Below are positions 16,297-25,184 of a stretch of DNA of 64,000 nt, in pieces. Within the stretch, counting starts at the first letter, position 1. Each line of letters opens with the position of its first letter. Origin of the DNA: Myxococcales bacterium (GTDB lineage Bacteria; Myxococcota_A; Polyangia; Polyangiales; Polyangiaceae); the NCBI GenBank assembly GCA_016712525.1, contig JADJQX010000007.1, positions 434,001 to 498,000 of the forward strand. The letters are read 5' to 3'. Made by a program: the position numbers and the translations under genes. The notes beneath the pieces are model-generated. The model worked only from the letters and a program-made list of their open reading frames with translations. It was not told the DNA's origin and made no database searches.

Positions 16297-19272
16297 ATGG
16301 CAGCCGACGAAGCCACCCAGACCCCCGCCGAAACCGACGTCATTCCCTCCGACGCGAGCGCCGACGAGCCTCGAGCGGCCACCGGAGACGATGCCGGTCG
16401 ACCCGCGAACGACCGCGAGGAGAGCGCGAAGGCCCCCGACGAGAGCGCTTCCCCGGTGCTCGCGGCCGTCCCGGATGCGCGCTCGCCGTTCGTTCCCCTC
16501 GCGGTGGTCGTCGTCGCGGGCCTCCTCTTGTTGTTCCTGCTGCCGCCGCTCACCAAGGCCGGCATCTGGGATCCGTACGAGCTCAACGTCGCGGATCTCG
16601 CGCGCCGCATCGCCCTGAAGCTCCACGGCGCCAAGTCGCTCGCGCTCGAGGGCGCCGACAACTCCCTCCCTCACCTCAACGACCTCGGAAAGCCCCAGCT
16701 CCCGTTCACGCTCATCGCGCTCGGGTTCTCGTTCTTCGGCCTCCAAGAGTGGGCAGGGCGCCTCCCGCTCGCGCTCACGGGCCTCGTCGGCGCGGTCGTC
16801 ACGTACGGCTTCGTCGCGCGCCTCGTCGATCGCCGCGCGGGTGTGTTCTCGGCGCTCGCGCTCCTCACGATGCCGCTCTACTTCGTCCAGGCACGCACGA
16901 TGCTCGGCGACGTGACCACCATGGCGAGCCTCGCCATGGCGTTCGGTGGCTTGGCGGTCGCGGCGTTCGGCACGAAAGACGACGGCAGCCCGGACATGGG
17001 CCCGCGGCTCGCGTGGCTCGGGGTCGCCGCGCTCGGCCTCGTCGGCGGGTTCTACAGCCGCGGCCTCCTCATCGGCGTCGTCGTTCCTACGGCGTCGATC
17101 GCGTGTGCGTGGGCCGTGCTCGTGGGCTCGGAGCGCAAGCTCGACACCCTCACGCACGCCGTCGGAGGTTTGTCCCTCGCCGTGTGCGCCGCTGCCACGT
17201 GGAAGTTCTACGGAGCCTTCACGGCCGACCCGTTGCCGACGGACATGAGCCCCTGGGTCGGTGCGACGATGCACCCCCCCACGAAATATCCCACGTTCGA
17301 CTTCATCGTCGGACATCTCTCCCACGCGCTCGCGCCGTGGAGCGGGTTCATCCCGTTCGCCATGGGTCGGCTCTTCGCCGCTCCGAAGGGAGCGGACCGC
17401 AGCGAGACGTCGATCTCGCGCGAGAGCGCCGCGCGCATGGCCGTCGTCATCGGGGCGTCCGCTTCTCTCGTGGCCCACGGCGTCCTCGCGTCGCGCACCG
17501 ATCTCATCGCGTACTCGGGGCCGGCGCTGCTCGCCGCCGCCGTGGGCATCGCCCTCCGCGATTTCGAGCGCGGCGCCCACCCGTCGATCGCCGTGGGCGT
17601 CGGCACCATGGTGCTCCTCGGCCTCTTCCACCACGACTTTCACAACCTCCCCGACAAGGCCTTCCAGGCCTACGGGATCTCGCAGGCGGTCACCTTCCCC
17701 GAGTCGTTCAAGGAGAAGTCCCTCTCCTTGTGGAACGTCGTGCTCATGGGCTTCGCCGGCATCGCGTTCCTCACCTGGGTCGAGAAGGACCCGAAGCGAA
17801 AGCCGTTCGATCCGCGCACCTACCTCGGCGTTCTGCGCGCCATTCGTGACGCGTGGGATGGCTTCCTCGTCCTCGCGTACTTCGCCATCGTGGCGGGCAC
17901 GTCGCTCTCGGGGCTCGCCGTGTGGTTCGGCACCCGCAGCCACGCGAAATGGCTCACGCAGGTCCCGCTCCAGATGCGCGAGATCGCCGTCGGCGCGTGG
18001 TGGAAGGCGGCCCTCGGCCCGCCGGCGCTCGTCTTCGGGCTCCTCTTCTGGTGCGACGTGTGGCTCTGGGCCTTCGGGGGGCCGAGCGACGAGAAGCTCC
18101 GCCTCGGCCGTGGCTTCGAGCCGTTCGAGTCGCTCGTCGCGGCGCTACGCGGCGGCGCGAAGAAGACGGCCGGGCATCTCGCGTTCGCGCGTGTGGCGTT
18201 CGGCTCGTCCGCCACCGAAGACGAGGCCGTCTCGGCCACGTCCTTCGGGCTCCTCGTCCCGCTCCTGTTCCTTCAAATCCCGGTCGTCGCGTTCGTCGTG
18301 CTCCAGAAGGCCGGGTTTCGTCCCCTCGTCGCGGTCGCGCTCGCCGTCCCCTCCGGGGTCCTCGCGTTCCTCGGTCTCGGGATCGTGGGCGATCTCTTGC
18401 GCGGGAGCCGCGCCGCATTTTTGGTGGCGTTCGCCGCGTTCACGGGGCTCGTGCTCTCGGTCGAGTATTACCCGACCCTCGCCAACCAGCTCTCGCCCAA
18501 AGAGGTCTTCGAGAGCTACCGCAAGTTCAAGAAGGGCGACGAGCCGCTCGCGCTCCTCGGTGTAGGTGGGCGTACGGCGGCCTACTACGCCGGTGGGCAA
18601 CCCACGCTGCTCGCCGATCCGCCTACCGCGTACGCGTGGCTCATGGGCGCTCCCCAGGGCCAGCGCCGGTTCGTCTCGGTGCGCTCCGATCAGCTCGCTC
18701 GACTGAACCAGCTCTATCGCGCCGCGCGGCGCACGAACCTCCCCGTGCTCGACGGGCGCTCGAGCCAGATCAACCTCGTCGCCTCGGAGCTCCTCCCGGG
18801 CGAGGTGAGCGAGAACCCGCTCGACAAAATCCTTCTCACGGCGCCGCCGAAGCCGCAGCGGCCGCTCGACGTGAACCTCGAGGACAAGCTCCAGGTGATC
18901 GGCATCGACATCACCGACGATCGCGGTCGCCTCGTCGAGGCGGTCGGCCCGGGCCGGACGTACCACATCAAGACGTACATCCGCGTGCTCGCCCCGATGA
19001 CGACCGAGTGGGAAGGGTTCATCCACATCGACGGCTACCGGCGCCGGCACAACGGCGACCACAAGCTCTGCGAGGGCAAGTACCCGCTCTCCATGTGGAA
19101 CCGCGACGACGTGGTCGTCGACGATCACCAGTTCAAGCTGGAGCCGAATTTCACGCAGGGCTCCTACACCATCTACTTCGGGCTCTACTCGGGCGAGACG
19201 CGCCTCAAGGTGAAGAGCGGCCCCCACGACGGGGACAACCGCATCGTCGCCGGCACGCTCGCGGTGCAGTAG
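16297..19272 (+). CDS. Large GT39-type (ArnT/PMT-like) membrane glycosyltransferase
   Basis: A 991-residue multi-spanning protein. An acidic, Ala/Asp-rich cytoplasmic tail (about residues 1-65) precedes the first membrane helix VPLAVVVVAGLLLLFLLPPL. The first extracytoplasmic loop then has GIWDPYELNVADLARRI, which matches the Asp/Glu-containing catalytic loop of GT39 polyprenyl-phosphate glycosyltransferases. About a dozen more hydrophobic segments run to residue ~730. The last ~250 residues are soluble, with beta-rich segments including DVNLEDKLQVIGIDITDD, and look like a periplasmic domain. Likely role: transfer of a lipid-linked sugar to lipid A, protein or glycan. Substrate unresolved. 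Confidence 0.68.
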   Translation: MAADEATQTPAETDVIPSDASADEPRAATGDDAGRPANDREESAKAPDESASPVLAAVPDARSPFVPLAVVVVAGLLLLFLLPPLTKAGIWDPYELNVADLARRIALKLHGAKSLALEGADNSLPHLNDLGKPQLPFTLIALGFSFFGLQEWAGRLPLALTGLVGAVVTYGFVARLVDRRAGVFSALALLTMPLYFVQARTMLGDVTTMASLAMAFGGLAVAAFGTKDDGSPDMGPRLAWLGVAALGLVGGFYSRGLLIGVVVPTASIACAWAVLVGSERKLDTLTHAVGGLSLAVCAAATWKFYGAFTADPLPTDMSPWVGATMHPPTKYPTFDFIVGHLSHALAPWSGFIPFAMGRLFAAPKGADRSETSISRESAARMAVVIGASASLVAHGVLASRTDLIAYSGPALLAAAVGIALRDFERGAHPSIAVGVGTMVLLGLFHHDFHNLPDKAFQAYGISQAVTFPESFKEKSLSLWNVVLMGFAGIAFLTWVEKDPKRKPFDPRTYLGVLRAIRDAWDGFLVLAYFAIVAGTSLSGLAVWFGTRSHAKWLTQVPLQMREIAVGAWWKAALGPPALVFGLLFWCDVWLWAFGGPSDEKLRLGRGFEPFESLVAALRGGAKKTAGHLAFARVAFGSSATEDEAVSATSFGLLVPLLFLQIPVVAFVVLQKAGFRPLVAVALAVPSGVLAFLGLGIVGDLLRGSRAAFLVAFAAFTGLVLSVEYYPTLANQLSPKEVFESYRKFKKGDEPLALLGVGGRTAAYYAGGQPTLLADPPTAYAWLMGAPQGQRRFVSVRSDQLARLNQLYRAARRTNLPVLDGRSSQINLVASELLPGEVSENPLDKILLTAPPKPQRPLDVNLEDKLQVIGIDITDDRGRLVEAVGPGRTYHIKTYIRVLAPMTTEWEGFIHIDGYRRRHNGDHKLCEGKYPLSMWNRDDVVVDDHQFKLEPNFTQGSYTIYFGLYSGETRLKVKSGPHDGDNRIVAGTLAVQ

Positions 19273-19366
19273 CCGGGTTTCGTCGCCGGTAGCTGCGGTC
19301 GCGGGGGGGCGCTCGTGCCGCGTCGTTCCGCGCGCGCTCTTCACGAGGCGTGGCGCGAAGCGCCGA

Positions 19367-21106
19367 CTACTTCGCGGGGACCGGGATGCGCCGACCGTAG
19401 ATGCCGGGAGTCGGCGTGGCGCGGTCCTCCCACACGATGGCGGCGAGCGGATCTTTTCCTCCGATCGCGACCGAGGGAGCCGCGCGCTTTCGGCCGGGCG
19501 CCGTGCCCACGGCGAACTCGCTGTCGGAGCCGTCGACGGTGTTGAACGGGTACCCGCCCCCTGTCCGGGCGAAGCGCGCGCGCACGTCGCCTCGCGGGAC
19601 GTCGGCCCACGCGACGAGGAACACCCCGGCTTTTTGAGCCGTCGCGGCGATGGCGGGGCTCGTCTGGTCGCCGTCCTTGACGAGGTCGTTGAGGGGGCTC
19701 GCCTGATCGCCGGGGACGCGGCCCACCTGCGCGGTGTAGCGCTGCATCACGATGTCGGACGTGCCCGACGCACGGTCCCCCCACACGACGGCGAAACGTC
19801 CGTCGGGGAGGGCGGCGATGTCGGGGCGCTCTTGAACGCCTGCGGTCTTCTCGTTGACGACGAGCTCGCCGCCCGCCGGGGTGCCGTCGAGGCTGACGAC
19901 GCGCAGCTTGATGTCGCCCCCGCTCTCCCACACGATGACGAAACCGCCCGGGGTCGCTGCCACGCGGGGCCGGGCGTTGGCCGTGCCGGTCGATAGCTCT
20001 TGTTGATTTCCGAGCGTGCTCGGCGGGGTGAGGATCCTGCCGAAGACACGCCCGCTCCCCGGTCCTCCGCTCTCGTCCTGCCACGTGACGAAGAGCTTCC
20101 CGTTCTCGCCCGCGGCGATGGCGGGGAGCTTCTGCGCGCCCGCCTCACCCGACGCGCCGTTCACCACGACGGGGGTCGCCTCTCCCGGGGCGAGCGTGGT
20201 CTCGTCGAACGATCTCACGGCGACGTCGAGGCCGTTTTCGGGAGTGGCCGAGTCGACCTGGAAGGTCGTCCACACGGACCGCCCGAGCGTCGTCGCGCGG
20301 GGGGCCGACTGGGGCCGCGGTGCCGGGGCCGCCGGGGCCGAGCCGTTCGGCAGAAATACGAACCCCGAGGCCGCGACCGCGGGGGACGTCACGTTGGCGA
20401 ACGACGCGTCGAGGACCCTCACTCCCACATCCGGCGATGGACCAGAAGTGTCCGAAAAGAATCCGAAAAACCGCCCCGCGGGCCCTTCGCGCCAGAGGGC
20501 GGCGACGTCGGTCTTCTCGCCGGCAGCGCCCGTTCGTGTGGCGGCCGCCGTGACCCCCGCGGAGAGGTGCGCCTCGACGGTGGTGCACGTGGCGCTGCAC
20601 CCGTTCGCGTTCGGCGTCTCGCACTGCTCGAGCCCCTCGATCGCGCCGTTCCCACACGTGGACGGCGCGATCGCGCGGACGAGCTTGATCTCGAGAGGGA
20701 CGGAGTCCGTCGTTACCTTGGTCGTCGCGCAACCCCGCGCGATGAGCTCCCCTGTGCCGTCGGTCGCGAGCGCGACGAAGTGGCGATCCGCATCGCCCTG
20801 GGTGACGCGGAGGTCGCCGCAGTACGCGACGCCCGGCGCGCACCCCGTCCGCGAGAGCTCCTTGGAGGTGACCTTGGGGGTCTCGGGCTTGGCGGTGGTC
20901 GTGCCCTTCGCGGGATCGCACGTCACCTCGGCGCTCGCGTCGTACACGTCGATCGTGACCTTGGTCACGGTGTCGAGGAGGCCCTTCGGGGCCACGAAGC
21001 GAGTGTCGACGGTCATCCCTTCGGGCGATGCGGTCGACGCGCACGCCGACAGCGCGAGGGTCACGAAGGGGCTCGACGTGAGCCTTTTCGGCGAGGGGCG
21101 GCGCAT
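19367..21106 (-). CDS. Lipoprotein with CGNG motif and beta-propeller-like repeats
   Basis: A 579-residue predicted lipoprotein with a clear lipobox Leu-Ser-Ala-Cys22. Residues ~23-190 form a first domain ending in the myxobacterial motif STCGNGAIEGLEQCETPN followed by GCSATC. The rest carries at least five spaced repeats with a V-x-W-x-D/E core: KLFVTWQDESGG, GFVIVWESGGD, RFAVVWGDRASG, VFLVAWADVPRG and LAAIVWEDRATP. This is the pattern of a beta-propeller of ~50-residue blades. Likely cell-surface, function unknown. It lies downstream of the sigma/anti-sigma operon but is separated from it by 53 bases. Confidence 0.68.
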   Translation of the reverse strand: MRRPSPKRLTSSPFVTLALSACASTASPEGMTVDTRFVAPKGLLDTVTKVTIDVYDASAEVTCDPAKGTTTAKPETPKVTSKELSRTGCAPGVAYCGDLRVTQGDADRHFVALATDGTGELIARGCATTKVTTDSVPLEIKLVRAIAPSTCGNGAIEGLEQCETPNANGCSATCTTVEAHLSAGVTAAATRTGAAGEKTDVAALWREGPAGRFFGFFSDTSGPSPDVGVRVLDASFANVTSPAVAASGFVFLPNGSAPAAPAPRPQSAPRATTLGRSVWTTFQVDSATPENGLDVAVRSFDETTLAPGEATPVVVNGASGEAGAQKLPAIAAGENGKLFVTWQDESGGPGSGRVFGRILTPPSTLGNQQELSTGTANARPRVAATPGGFVIVWESGGDIKLRVVSLDGTPAGGELVVNEKTAGVQERPDIAALPDGRFAVVWGDRASGTSDIVMQRYTAQVGRVPGDQASPLNDLVKDGDQTSPAIAATAQKAGVFLVAWADVPRGDVRARFARTGGGYPFNTVDGSDSEFAVGTAPGRKRAAPSVAIGGKDPLAAIVWEDRATPTPGIYGRRIPVPAK

Positions 21107-21159
21107 GATTCGCCGCAACGTACCGAAGATTTCCCGTCGAGCAAACGGCTTCGCTCGGC

Positions 21160-21696
21160 TCACCGCGCCCACGGGAACCGGAAGCGCGAGGGGCTCGGCG
21201 GCTCGGCGCTCGCTTCGGGCTCGACGCGCGCCCCGAGGAGAGCGAGCGCGTCTTCGAGGTGCTTGCGCGGGGCGCCGCTCCCCGACACGACGACGACGCG
21301 GGCCCCGAGCTTGACGAGACCGGCGGCCGTACGGTCCGCCCAGGCCACGGCCGCGTCGTCCTCGTGTGGGGGGGTCGCGCACACGGCGAACCGATCGTGC
21401 CCGAGGCGCACCGCGCAGCCAGGGACCTCCCACCGCGAGGCGTCGACCTCGGCGCGAAGATCCTCGCGGGCGCGCACGTAGGTCTCGCAGAGGGCCGCGC
21501 GCAACGCCTCGTCGTCGAGGAGGGTCGCGGCGAGGGTGGGGGTCGCGCCGCATTCCGCGAGGACGCGCCCGATCGCGGCCGCGAGGTTCGTGCGCTCGGT
21601 CGTCGACAGGCCCTCGGCGTGGGACTCGGCGAGCCCGCTTCGCAGCGCCTCGGTCGCCGCCACGGCGCGTTCGTCGTCTGGCGTGAGGAGGAGCAT
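21160..21696 (-). CDS. Unrecognised protein of the sigma/anti-sigma operon
   Basis: A 178-residue soluble protein starting MLLLTPDDERAVAATEALR, 11 bases after the anti-sigma stop. It is rich in Ala, Leu and acidic residues, with helix-forming segments to residue ~100. A hydrophobic strand-turn part follows (GLVKLGARVVVVSGSGAPRK), resembling the end of a Rossmann-like fold. No signal peptide or membrane segment is seen. The position suggests a role linked to the ECF sigma system. The GTG-free start with GAGGAG-like sequence directly before the ATG on the minus strand is not convincing, so the N-terminus is uncertain. Confidence 0.55.
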   Translation of the reverse strand: MLLLTPDDERAVAATEALRSGLAESHAEGLSTTERTNLAAAIGRVLAECGATPTLAATLLDDEALRAALCETYVRAREDLRAEVDASRWEVPGCAVRLGHDRFAVCATPPHEDDAAVAWADRTAAGLVKLGARVVVVSGSGAPRKHLEDALALLGARVEPEASAEPPSPSRFRFPWAR

Positions 21697-21707
21697 GGGC
21701 GCGAGCG

Positions 21708-22979
21708 TCAGTACGCGGCGCCCTTGTCGACCGCGGCGGGGGCTGGCTTGGGAGCGGCCTCTTTGCCCGGAGCGGCGCGCGCGCCCCCGACGGGTGGGCC
21801 TGCGGCGGGAGGCTGGGTCGTGCTCGCGGGGCGCGCCTCGGCCTTTCGCGACGCCATCTCGCTGCCCGATTCGAGCGCCGAGCGCGCGCGTGACGCGTAG
21901 GCGGGCACGGTGAGCAGCGTCGTGTAGCGGGAGCGAGCGGCCTCGCGGTCGCCGAGAGCCTCGTAGCACTTGGCCGCGTCGAACATGGCATCGTGCCCCG
22001 TCGCGCCGCCCTTGTTCGCCACCGCGTTGAAGCGAGGGATCGCCGGCGCACAACCTTGCCCTTCGCGCACCGAGCGCGCGGCCCAGAGGGCTGCGGCCGG
22101 GTGACCCGACGCGGCGGCCTGGTCGAGCTTGGGTGTGGCCTCGACGTAGCGACGCGCTTGGTAGAAGCTCATTCCGGCCTGGAACGGGTCGGTGAGGGCG
22201 TCGTCGCGGCTCTCGGACGAGGCCTTGGCAGCCTGGCCGGGGGCGGCAGGTGCGGCTGCCGGAGCCGCGGCCGGAGGAGGAGGAGAAGCTCCCCCGCCGC
22301 CGGAGTAGCCCATGCCGCCGAGGCCGTTGTCGAGCTTCTTTTCCTTGGCCTCCGACTCCTTGGCGCGCCCTCCTTGGGCGAGGAGCCCGAGGGGCGAATT
22401 CGGCTCGTCGGCCGGGGCGGTCGGGAGGAGCGTACGGGCGACCGGACCATGCGGGGCCTCGGTCGCGGCGGCGACGGGAGTGGCCTGCGCGACGGCTCCG
22501 GCCGGCCCATGGGCGTTCGCCGCGCCCTTGCTATCGAACTCGCGATCTTCGTTCGGCGCCGCGGCGGCGGGCGAGGGGGCACCCTCTTGGGTGACGGTGA
22601 GGGAGATGCTCTCCTTCGGCTGGCGGGTGCGGAGGAGCACCGCGCTCGACCCGATCATCAAAAGGAAGAGGGCGGCCATCGCGGTCTGCGGGCGCATCGC
22701 CCATGTCCCTGCGGCCGACACCAAGCGCGAGAGCCTCCCTCGCGAAATGGGGACGACCTTCGAGGCCTCTTCGGTGGCCGAGAGAATACGCTCTTCGAGC
22801 CCGGGCGGAAAATCGGGGGGCTCGAGCGCCAAAGCCTCGCGCGTGCCCCGCAGGCCCCCGAGCTTCTCGGCGCACGCCGAGCAGCCCGCTGCGTGCCGCT
22901 TCATGGCGGCGCTCGTCACCTCGTCGAGCTCACCGTAGAGCTCGTCGAGGATCAGGCTATCGAACTTCTCGCAATCCAT
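21708..22979 (-). CDS. Zinc-binding anti-sigma factor with periplasmic repeat domain
   Basis: A 423-residue membrane-bound anti-sigma factor. The N-terminal ZAS zinc motif is visible: Cys3, then His29-x3-Cys33-x2-Cys36, in a helical domain that should hold the ECF sigma factor. One membrane helix follows (about 98-117, TAMAALFLLMIGSSAVLL). The outer part starts with a long Ala/Pro/Gly linker and ends in a TPR-like region (about 270-370: FYQARRYVEATPKLDQAA, AKCYEALGDREAARSRYTTL). A TPR sensor domain on an anti-sigma factor suggests protein-protein sensing outside the membrane. It follows the sigma gene by 41 bases. Confidence 0.82.
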   Translation of the reverse strand: MDCEKFDSLILDELYGELDEVTSAAMKRHAAGCSACAEKLGGLRGTREALALEPPDFPPGLEERILSATEEASKVVPISRGRLSRLVSAAGTWAMRPQTAMAALFLLMIGSSAVLLRTRQPKESISLTVTQEGAPSPAAAAPNEDREFDSKGAANAHGPAGAVAQATPVAAATEAPHGPVARTLLPTAPADEPNSPLGLLAQGGRAKESEAKEKKLDNGLGGMGYSGGGGASPPPPAAAPAAAPAAPGQAAKASSESRDDALTDPFQAGMSFYQARRYVEATPKLDQAAASGHPAAALWAARSVREGQGCAPAIPRFNAVANKGGATGHDAMFDAAKCYEALGDREAARSRYTTLLTVPAYASRARSALESGSEMASRKAEARPASTTQPPAAGPPVGGARAAPGKEAAPKPAPAAVDKGAAY

Positions 22980-23020
22980 GTCGGGGCCTTCGCGTCGTTT
23001 CCGTCAGTGTGCGCACGACC

Positions 23021-23626
23021 TCATCGGAGCGCACGGGCATAGTCCTCGTAGGCCCCGAGGGCCTCTTGGAGCCGCTCGAGGGCGTACCTCATGCGGCTCT
23101 TTACGGTATTTTCCGGCACTCCCGTGATCTCGGCGATCTCCTTGAAGGGGAGGTTCGCGACCTCGCGCATCAGGAACACCTCGCGCTGATCGTCCGGGAG
23201 CTTCGCCACGGCGCGGGCGATGTGCTCCTTCATTTCGGAGCTTCCCGCCGAGCGCTCCGTGTCCGACTTTTTGTCCGCCACGAGCTCCCCCAGGGTGCGC
23301 CCGTCGCCTTCGTCGCCCCGCGGCTCGTCGAGAGAAGGGTGCTTCCGGTGCGCCCGCTTGCGGAGCTGGTCGATGCAGAGGTTCCGCGTGATCGTGTAGA
23401 CCCAGGTCGTGAAGCGGGCCTCGTTCTTGAAATCGGCCACGTTCTGCACCACACGGACGAAGGTCTCCTGAACGACGTCCTCCGCGGCGGGCCCGTTGCG
23501 GAGCTGCCGGAACGCGAAGTGGTAGAGGGCCCCTTGGTGCCGACGGACGAGCGTCGCGAAGGCCGCGCGCTCGCCTCGCTGGAACCGCGCGACGAGGGCC
23601 TCGTCGCTTTCGGCCGGAGCCGTCAC
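23021..23626 (-). CDS. ECF RNA polymerase sigma factor
   Basis: A 201-residue ECF sigma factor. Region 2 runs through DEALVARFQRGERAAFATLV, EDVVQETFVRVVQN and FTTWVYTITRNLCIDQLRK. Region 4 has LPDDQREVFLMREVANLPFK, EIAEITGVPENTVKSRM and RYALERLQEAL. The linker between them is acidic. A GTG at 23626 with GAGGGGA about eight bases upstream is the likeliest start; an in-frame ATG 13 codons upstream is possible. It is first in the operon with its anti-sigma factor, and a candidate promoter of its own type lies upstream. Confidence 0.9.
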   Translation of the reverse strand: MTAPAESDEALVARFQRGERAAFATLVRRHQGALYHFAFRQLRNGPAAEDVVQETFVRVVQNVADFKNEARFTTWVYTITRNLCIDQLRKRAHRKHPSLDEPRGDEGDGRTLGELVADKKSDTERSAGSSEMKEHIARAVAKLPDDQREVFLMREVANLPFKEIAEITGVPENTVKSRMRYALERLQEALGAYEDYARALR

Positions 23627-23735
23627 GGAAGGTCTCCCCTCGAGGAGAGGGCCCCATGCGCCCACCCTCGCCGAGGCGCGAGAGCGGAGCGCGTTCGGCG
23701 CTGCCGGACACCCAGAGATTCATTTCCTTGGGGGA

Positions 23736-23762
23736 GGAGACGCGTGAGGGCTGACAAAGTTC
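23736..23762 (-). promoter_or_regulatory. Candidate autoregulated ECF promoter of the sigma operon
   Basis: Read on the minus strand: GAACTT (23762-23757), 15 bases, then GTCTCC (23741-23736). This matches the general ECF consensus (GGAACTT, 15-16 bases, GTCTA-like) about 110 bases upstream of the sigma start. ECF factors often transcribe their own operon. Confidence 0.45.
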
Positions 23763-24347
23763 TTCGAGCTCCCAGATGGCCCGTGCGGTCGTTGACGGGC
23801 GGGCATTCGACCCCGCTCGTGCGGTCGCGCCTTGGCGTAAGGCCCGACGGGGGACCGCCTGCGAAGAGCGCGAGCCCACGACACTGCCTCGTCCGAGACC
23901 TACCGCGACGGCGGGCCCGAGCCAACCGCCCGGCGCACACCGCTGAGCACCATAGCAAAGGGGTCACGTTTTCTCTCAAGAACCACGGGCGCCGCCGGCC
24001 GAGTCCCCCTCGGCGCACGCGAGCTTAGTCGAGTGGGTGACTGTAGGTCAACGTGGGCAGGCTCCGCGGCGTCCGAGTGCGAGCCAGGGCAAGCGAGCAC
24101 CCGCTCTGCAGAATCCGAACGTTTCCTCGGTTGCCTTGGAGCTTGCGCCCCGACTAGACTCCGCTCCGTCGTCGGATCGCTCTACGGAGAGCTCTCTTCG
24201 CAGCGCAAAGCGGCGGCGCCCTCGGGGCCTCGGCTCCCGGTGGCCGGGTCGAGGCGGCGAGGCCTCGAACGTCACGCACTTCACGACACACTTTTTTCAG
24301 CAACGTTTGTTCCGGCCTCGAGGGCCGGAGCGCAAGGGGAGCACGCG
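23763..24347. other. Long gene-free divergent region with 5'UTR hairpin
   Basis: About 590 bases without a supportable gene lie between the ECF sigma operon and the TPR cluster. The region probably holds the plus-strand promoter and leader. Visible structure: CCCGG-TGG-CCGGG flanked by CTCG/CGAG near 24229-24253, and a perfect 7-bp stem TCCGGCC/GGCCGGA (24311-24317 with 24323-24329). The second stem ends just 5' of the AAGGGGA ribosome binding site of the next gene and could influence its translation or mRNA stability. No tRNA-like fold was seen. Confidence 0.4.
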
Positions 24348-25184
24348 ATGCGACGTCAAGCGATTGGGCTGGCTTTCTTCATGGCCGTCGGAGTTTCGGT
24401 GACCGCGTTTGCCCAGCCCAAGGCGCCCGCGAAGCCCGTCGCGAAGGCCGCGGCGTCCGCCAGTGCGTCCCCCTCCGCCTCCGCGGCCCCCGCGGCGAGC
24501 GCCGCTCCGAGCGCGTCGTCCTCCGCGGCGGCTCCCGCGGCAGGTGCGCCCGCCGTTCCGATCCCGGCGCAGGCCGACGGCGCCACGTACTCGGTTCGCC
24601 TCCGCGATCTCGAGGCCCGCGTGGACGAGCTCAAGGACCAGATTCGCCGGAGCCACACGCGTCTCTCGCTCCTCTCCGACACCATCCTCACGGGCGGCGC
24701 GGCCGGATCGCGCGCCGAGATCATCTTCCGCAACGAGATGTCGAGCGCCTTCCGCCTCATCAAGGCGGCGTTCATCATCGACGGCGCCGTCCAGTACAAC
24801 CGCCAGGACGAGACCGGCGTGCTCGCCGACCAGAAAGAGATCCCTCTCTTCAGCGGCTCGATGCCCCCGGGCGACCACATGGTGCAGGCCGTGCTCCAGT
24901 TCCAGGGCAACGGGTACGGCGTCTTCACCTACCTCCGTGGCTACAAGTTCGACGTGCGCAACGCGCACTCGTTCACCGTGGTCGAGGGCAAGTCCATCGT
25001 CGTGACGGGCACCGCGCTCGAGAAAGGGGGCGTCACGACGCCCCTCGAGCAGCGCCCGCAGTTCGAGTGGAACGAGAAGATCCAGGCGCTCGGCGCCGCT
25101 CCGGCCTCCGGCGCGGGCAAACCCGGCGCACCGAGCGGCTCGGGTGGTGTCAGCGGCTCGGTCTCCATCGGCGGAGGCAAGTAA
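24348..25184 (+). CDS. Exported coiled-coil/beta protein at the head of the TPR cluster
   Basis: A 278-residue protein with a signal peptide cleaved after TAFA (residues ~19-22). A low-complexity Ala/Ser/Pro stretch follows to about residue 75, then a short coiled coil SVRLRDLEARVDELKDQIRR. The rest is a compact ~150-residue domain with alternating strands (FIIDGAVQYNRQDETGVL, QAVLQFQGNGYGVFTYLRG). The C-terminus is Gly/Ser-rich. AAGGGGA precedes the ATG. The stop abuts the next start, so coupling is certain to be tight. Family unknown. The context suggests an envelope-complex component with the TPR proteins that follow. Confidence 0.7.
   Translation: MRRQAIGLAFFMAVGVSVTAFAQPKAPAKPVAKAAASASASPSASAAPAASAAPSASSSAAAPAAGAPAVPIPAQADGATYSVRLRDLEARVDELKDQIRRSHTRLSLLSDTILTGGAAGSRAEIIFRNEMSSAFRLIKAAFIIDGAVQYNRQDETGVLADQKEIPLFSGSMPPGDHMVQAVLQFQGNGYGVFTYLRGYKFDVRNAHSFTVVEGKSIVVTGTALEKGGVTTPLEQRPQFEWNEKIQALGAAPASGAGKPGAPSGSGGVSGSVSIGGGK

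Noticed and set aside
13573..17943. A very long minus-strand open frame across der, era and the start of the glycosyltransferase gene
   Set aside because: Only the der part carries family motifs. The rest is Arg/Glu/Asp-rich shadow coding produced by GC-rich antisense frames.
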